A stretch of 64,000 nt of DNA from NCBI GenBank assembly GCA_017592665.1, contig JAGFNW010000001.1, positions 620,001-684,000 of the forward strand. Direction: 5' to 3'. The notes under the pieces are model-generated. The model had not been told where the DNA came from, did not search any database, and saw only the letters and a list, made by a program, of their open reading frames with translations. The DNA comes from Streptosporangiaceae bacterium NEAU-GS5. GTDB taxonomy: Bacteria > Actinomycetota > Actinomycetes > Streptosporangiales > Streptosporangiaceae. Positions 61,062-64,000 of this stretch are shown piece by piece (position 1 is the stretch's first letter; every line of letters begins with the position of its first letter). Position numbers and translations under genes: made by a program.

Positions 61062-62747
61062 TTACGGAGAGGTGCAGGTGTAGCCCGACGGCAGCGAGGT
61101 GTCGCTGTTGCCGCGGGTGGCCTGGAATCCGAATTCGTACGTGCCGCCGGCGGCGATCGGGTTCGAGGTGTTGTTGTGGACGGTCGCGGTGCCACCGCTG
61201 ACGGTGAGCGTGCCGTTCCACAGGTTGGTGATCGTCTGACCGGACGGCACGGTGAACGTCACCGTCCAGTTGGTGATGGGCGAGCTGCCGGTGTTGGTGA
61301 TCCGCACAGGCTGGATCACATAGCCGCCCTGCCACTGGGTCTGCGTCGTGGCCACGACCGAGCAGCCGCCGCCCGTGCCGCCGCCCGTGGTCGTCACCGT
61401 GACGGCGTTGGACGCCGCCGAGGTGTTGCCGGCCGCGTCACGAGCGCGAACCTGGAAGCGGTACGTGGTGTTGGCCGACAGCCCGGTGGCCGCGAACGAC
61501 GTCGAGGTCGACGTGCCCACCTGGGTGAACGTGCCACCCGACGCACCGGTCGCGCGCAGAACGTCGTAACCCGTCACGCCCACGTTGTCGGACGAAGCGC
61601 CCCACGACAGGTTCGTGCTGCTCGACGTGGTCCCGGACGCCGACGGAGTGCCCGGAGTGCTCGGCGCCTGCGTGTCACCGCCACCGCCGGACGTGGTGGT
61701 CACCGTGACGGCGTTGGACGCCGCCGAGGTGTTGCCGGCCGCGTCACGGGCGCGAACCTGGAAGCGGTACGTGGTGTTGGCCGACAGCCCGGTGGCCGCG
61801 AACGACGTCGAGGTCGACGTGCCCACCTGGGTGAACGTGCCACCCGACGCACCGGTCGCGCGCAGAACGTCGTAACCCGTCACGCCGACATTGTCGGACG
61901 AAGCGCCCCACGACAGGTTCGTGCTGTTCGACGTGGTCCCGGACGCGGTCGGGGTGCCCGGGGTGCTCGGCGCCTGCGTGTCGCTGTTGCCCCCGCCGAT
62001 CGTGGCGGAGAAGGAGTTGACGGCCAGGCCGACGCCGCCGATCCACGGCTCGAAACCAGCCTGGATGCTGGTCAGGAACCAGTTGTTGTTGCCGTACTGG
62101 GAGCCGCGGCCGAGCGTGTCACGTACGAAGGCCATCACGTCGAAGGTGATGTTCGTGATGCCGGCGTTGACGTACGAGACGACGTTGTTGGAGCCGTTGT
62201 TGCCGGTCCAGACGGCCCAGCTGCGGCCGCCGATGTTGGCGGTGCCGGTCTGTGAGCCGATCGGCTGGATCGAGCCGGTGTGGTTCAGCCAGACCATGAT
62301 CTCGGTGTCCTGGACGCCGGTGACGTTGGTGTCGGCGTTCAGCCAGATGTCGTACGCGGCGTCGTAGGTGCCGCTGCCGGGATAGGTGAGGCTGATGCTG
62401 GTGTTGGCGCTGCCGATGGTGCTGATCTGCTTGGGCAGCGGGGAGCTCGGGCTGCAGTTGCTGTAGTGGCAGCCGAGGTAGATCGCCGGGTAGGACACGG
62501 GGGCGCCGCTGAGGTTCCCCATGCCGTCCTGCTGGATGATGCTGAAGCCGGTGGACGTGACGTTGATGCACTGCGGTGAGTTGCTGCCCCAGCGGTTGTT
62601 CATGACGACGTAGTTGCCCAGTGTGGTGCTGCCGAACTGCTCGCAGATCACGGTGTCGGCGTGGGCGGCGGTCGCGGTGATGTTCGCGCCCACGCCTCCC
62701 AGGACGAGGATCGCCGCTGCGATCAAGGCGCGGATGGGGTTCTTCAT
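61062..62747 (-). CDS. Secreted GH12 endoglucanase with two FN3 domains and CBM2
   Basis: This 561-aa protein starts at the ATG at 62747 (MKNPIRALIAAAILVLGGVG), giving a clean signal peptide; a longer in-frame start lacks support. Residues about 31-250 are GH12: AYDIWLNADT...QDTEIMVWLNHTG with nucleophile Glu149, and SIQAGFEPWIGG with acid/base Glu233. Then two near-identical fibronectin type III domains (about 259-350 and 359-450) and a C-terminal CBM2 cellulose-binding domain with WQGGYVIQPVRITNTG (about 460-561). It hydrolyses beta-1,4-glucan or xyloglucan outside the cell. A CebR-like box upstream points to cello-oligosaccharide control. Confidence 0.93.
   Translation of the reverse strand: MKNPIRALIAAAILVLGGVGANITATAAHADTVICEQFGSTTLGNYVVMNNRWGSNSPQCINVTSTGFSIIQQDGMGNLSGAPVSYPAIYLGCHYSNCSPSSPLPKQISTIGSANTSISLTYPGSGTYDAAYDIWLNADTNVTGVQDTEIMVWLNHTGSIQPIGSQTGTANIGGRSWAVWTGNNGSNNVVSYVNAGITNITFDVMAFVRDTLGRGSQYGNNNWFLTSIQAGFEPWIGGVGLAVNSFSATIGGGNSDTQAPSTPGTPTASGTTSNSTNLSWGASSDNVGVTGYDVLRATGASGGTFTQVGTSTSTSFAATGLSANTTYRFQVRARDAAGNTSAASNAVTVTTTSGGGGDTQAPSTPGTPSASGTTSSSTNLSWGASSDNVGVTGYDVLRATGASGGTFTQVGTSTSTSFAATGLSANTTYRFQVRARDAAGNTSAASNAVTVTTTGGGTGGGCSVVATTQTQWQGGYVIQPVRITNTGSSPITNWTVTFTVPSGQTITNLWNGTLTVSGGTATVHNNTSNPIAAGGTYEFGFQATRGNSDTSLPSGYTCTSP
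61393..61985. repeat. Tandem 306-bp repeat encoding the two FN3 domains
   Basis: Two copies, about 61393-61679 and 61699-61985, are offset by 306 bp and nearly identical at the DNA level, including third codon positions (for example GTGACGGCGTTGGACGCC occurs in both). Such conservation means recent duplication or gene conversion. Homologous recombination could expand or contract the linker. Confidence 0.85.
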
Positions 62748-62785
62748 GGTGCTCCTAGGGGGCCGGAGATGGTGACGCCTGCGCG

Positions 62786-62799
62786 TGGGAGCGCTTCCA
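62786..62799. promoter_or_regulatory. CebR-like operator upstream of the cellulase gene
   Basis: TGGGAGCGCTTCCA differs by one base from the actinomycete CebR/CelR box TGGGAGCGCTCCCA. It lies about 40-50 bp upstream of the start codon, where a repressor released by cellobiose would block transcription. No cebR gene is in the window. Confidence 0.75.
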
Positions 62800-62955
62800 C
62801 GCCGCACCATAGGCCGCCCTCCGTCCCGGAGCGATCGCTCAACCGAATTGGATGGACAATTCAACTAAATCCTGGCACGTTATCCTGACGGATCTCGTTC
62901 AGCGGCCTGAATGTTTCACCACATCCAACGCTCCCCACGACACGCTCCCGCCGCG

Positions 62956-62981
62956 TTTCCCCAGGATGTTTCCCCAGGATG
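62956..62981. repeat. 13-bp tandem repeat upstream of the MFS gene
   Basis: TTTCCCCAGGATG occurs twice back-to-back (62956-62968 and 62969-62981), just before the MFS start region. It may be a direct-repeat binding site or a replication-slippage duplication. Confidence 0.5.
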
Positions 62982-62995
62982 GAGCCAGGCTCAAA

Positions 62996-64000
62996 ATGTT
63001 GAATGATCTGCGGCGGGCGCCGGTCGCGCTGGCCTACGCCGCCTTCGTGCTCGTCGGAATCAGCGCCGGGGTCAGCGGAGTGCTGCTCCCCGCACAGATC
63101 GACGACTACCACGTGACGATGACCACGATCGGCCTCACGTTCTTCGTCTTCTCCGCCGGATTCTTCCTCGCCGGATCCTTCACCGGCGCGCTCGTCCAGC
63201 GCTTCGGCACCCGGATCTCACTGGCCATCGGCGGCGGGGCGTACGTGCTGTCCGGCCTCTACATGGGCCTCCGCCCGCCCTTCATCGGCCTGGTCGCCAT
63301 CCAGATCCTGGCCGGATTCGGCACCGGCACCCTCGAATCGGTGCTCAACGCCTACCTGGCCGGACTCCCCTCGGCCACCACCCTGCTCAACCGGCTGCAC
63401 GCCTTCTTCGGCGTCGGCGCCCTGCTGGGGCCGCTGCTCGCGGCCTGGATGCTGGGCTTCCTCAGCTGGCCGGCCGTCTGGCTGGTCCTCGCCGCGGTGT
63501 GCCTGTCCCTCACCGCCGCCTTCCTCGCCGCCTATCCCCGCCATGCCCCCGCTCCCGCGCCCGACGCCGTCACGCCCGATGCGCCCGACACGCCCGTCGA
63601 GCCCACGGCGAACGGCGGCCTCCTCGCCGCCGCCCTGCGCTCCCCCGCCATCGTGCTCGCCTCGATCTTCCTTTCCGTGTACGTCGGACTCGAGATCAGC
63701 GTCGGCAACTGGGGCTTCACCCTCATGGTCGACCAGCATTCGGCGTCCAGGATCGTGGCCGGATACCTGGTCAGCGGCTACTGGCTGGGGCTCACCCTGG
63801 GCCGGTTCCTGATCAGCCCGTTCGCCGCGCGGATCGGAATGAGCGCCGCCCGCATGTCCCTCGCCTGCCTCGTCGGCGTGGTCGCGGCCAGCGTGCTCGT
63901 GTGGCTCGCGCCGTTCGCCGTGGTGGCCGGGGTCGGGCTGGTGCTGCTCGGCTTCTTCCTCGGGCCGTTGTTCCCCACCGCGATGGCGGTCGTCCCCGAC
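62996..64000 (+). CDS. MFS transporter, 3' end outside window
   Basis: About 335 codons are visible. The ATG at 62996 follows GGAGCCAGG; an in-frame ATG at 62966 has no ribosome binding site. The sequence begins LNDLRRAPVALAYAAFVLVG and shows alternating hydrophobic helices and the short cytosolic loop LVQRFGTRISLAIGGG typical of the major facilitator superfamily. A Pro/Ala-rich cytosolic loop (HAPAPAPDAVTPDAPDTPVEP, about 182-202) lies between TM6 and TM7. The family resembles fucose/sugar-like or drug permeases; next to a cellulase gene a sugar or sugar-derivative substrate is possible but unproven. Confidence 0.85.
   Translation, partial: MLNDLRRAPVALAYAAFVLVGISAGVSGVLLPAQIDDYHVTMTTIGLTFFVFSAGFFLAGSFTGALVQRFGTRISLAIGGGAYVLSGLYMGLRPPFIGLVAIQILAGFGTGTLESVLNAYLAGLPSATTLLNRLHAFFGVGALLGPLLAAWMLGFLSWPAVWLVLAAVCLSLTAAFLAAYPRHAPAPAPDAVTPDAPDTPVEPTANGGLLAAALRSPAIVLASIFLSVYVGLEISVGNWGFTLMVDQHSASRIVAGYLVSGYWLGLTLGRFLISPFAARIGMSAARMSLACLVGVVAASVLVWLAPFAVVAGVGLVLLGFFLGPLFPTAMAVVPD

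Noticed and set aside
61743..62571. Minus-strand frames rich in His/Arg inside the cellulase gene
   Set aside because: Alternative-phase translations of the FN3 repeats and GH12 domain; the real frame has signal peptide, catalytic glutamates and CBM2.

Overview
The window is high-GC actinomycete DNA: dense genes, many GTG starts, 4-bp ATGA/GTGA stop-start overlaps and strong purine-rich ribosome binding sites. Gene content (DPA-type arabinose activation, AldO-like alditol oxidase, secreted GH12 cellulase under a CebR-like box, many secreted proteins) suggests a filamentous soil actinomycete, most likely Streptosporangiales. The genus cannot be fixed from this sequence alone. No rRNA, tRNA, CRISPR array, insertion sequence or prophage was seen.

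Layout. 1-9.7 kb is an accessory island: the N-terminal 1,885 codons of a secreted RHS/YD-repeat protein running off the left edge, a TetR regulator, a truncated SUKH-like immunity gene with a start-less toxin-like remnant, a DUF2235 hydrolase fused to a lectin-like domain, and a leucine-rich protein. 10-36.3 kb is the main block, a cell-envelope glycan locus. It holds a DUF3068-ubiA-dprE1-dprE2 operon that should make decaprenyl-phosphoryl-arabinose, an AftD-like arabinofuranosyltransferase with a DUF2613 mini-protein, a GT4, a GT2-GtrA-P-loop fusion, a second DUF3068 protein, another polytopic protein, and four paralogous ~600-residue polytopic proteins sharing an exoplasmic DDF motif. 36.3-45.9 kb is mixed: a P-loop kinase, a fused double acyl-CoA dehydrogenase, an HtrA-like protease, a variant adenosine deaminase, twin secreted proteins, and an epoxide hydrolase with a divergent WYL regulator. 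45.9-53.3 kb is accessory: VapBC45-like toxin-antitoxin, wHTH plus PD-(D/E)XK protein, HEAT-repeat protein, decayed genes and small membrane proteins. 53.3-64 kb carries a frameshifted FtsX-type permease, a heterodimeric ABC exporter, an alditol oxidase, a papain-like protein, a GH12 cellulase and the start of an MFS transporter.

How it works together. UbiA-type transferase, DprE1 and DprE2 would convert pRpp and decaprenyl phosphate to DPA. The GT-C proteins (AftD-like, the 490-aa protein and the four DDF paralogs) would use polyprenyl-linked sugars outside the membrane. GT2-GtrA would make and flip another polyprenyl-phosphate sugar. A near-identical 13-bp motif precedes the DPA operon and the DUF2613/AftD operon. 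The four DDF paralogs are the best candidate for something undescribed: a new family of envelope glycosyltransferases in a DPA-linked locus. DprE1 has Ala where the benzothiazinone-target Cys sits in M. tuberculosis.
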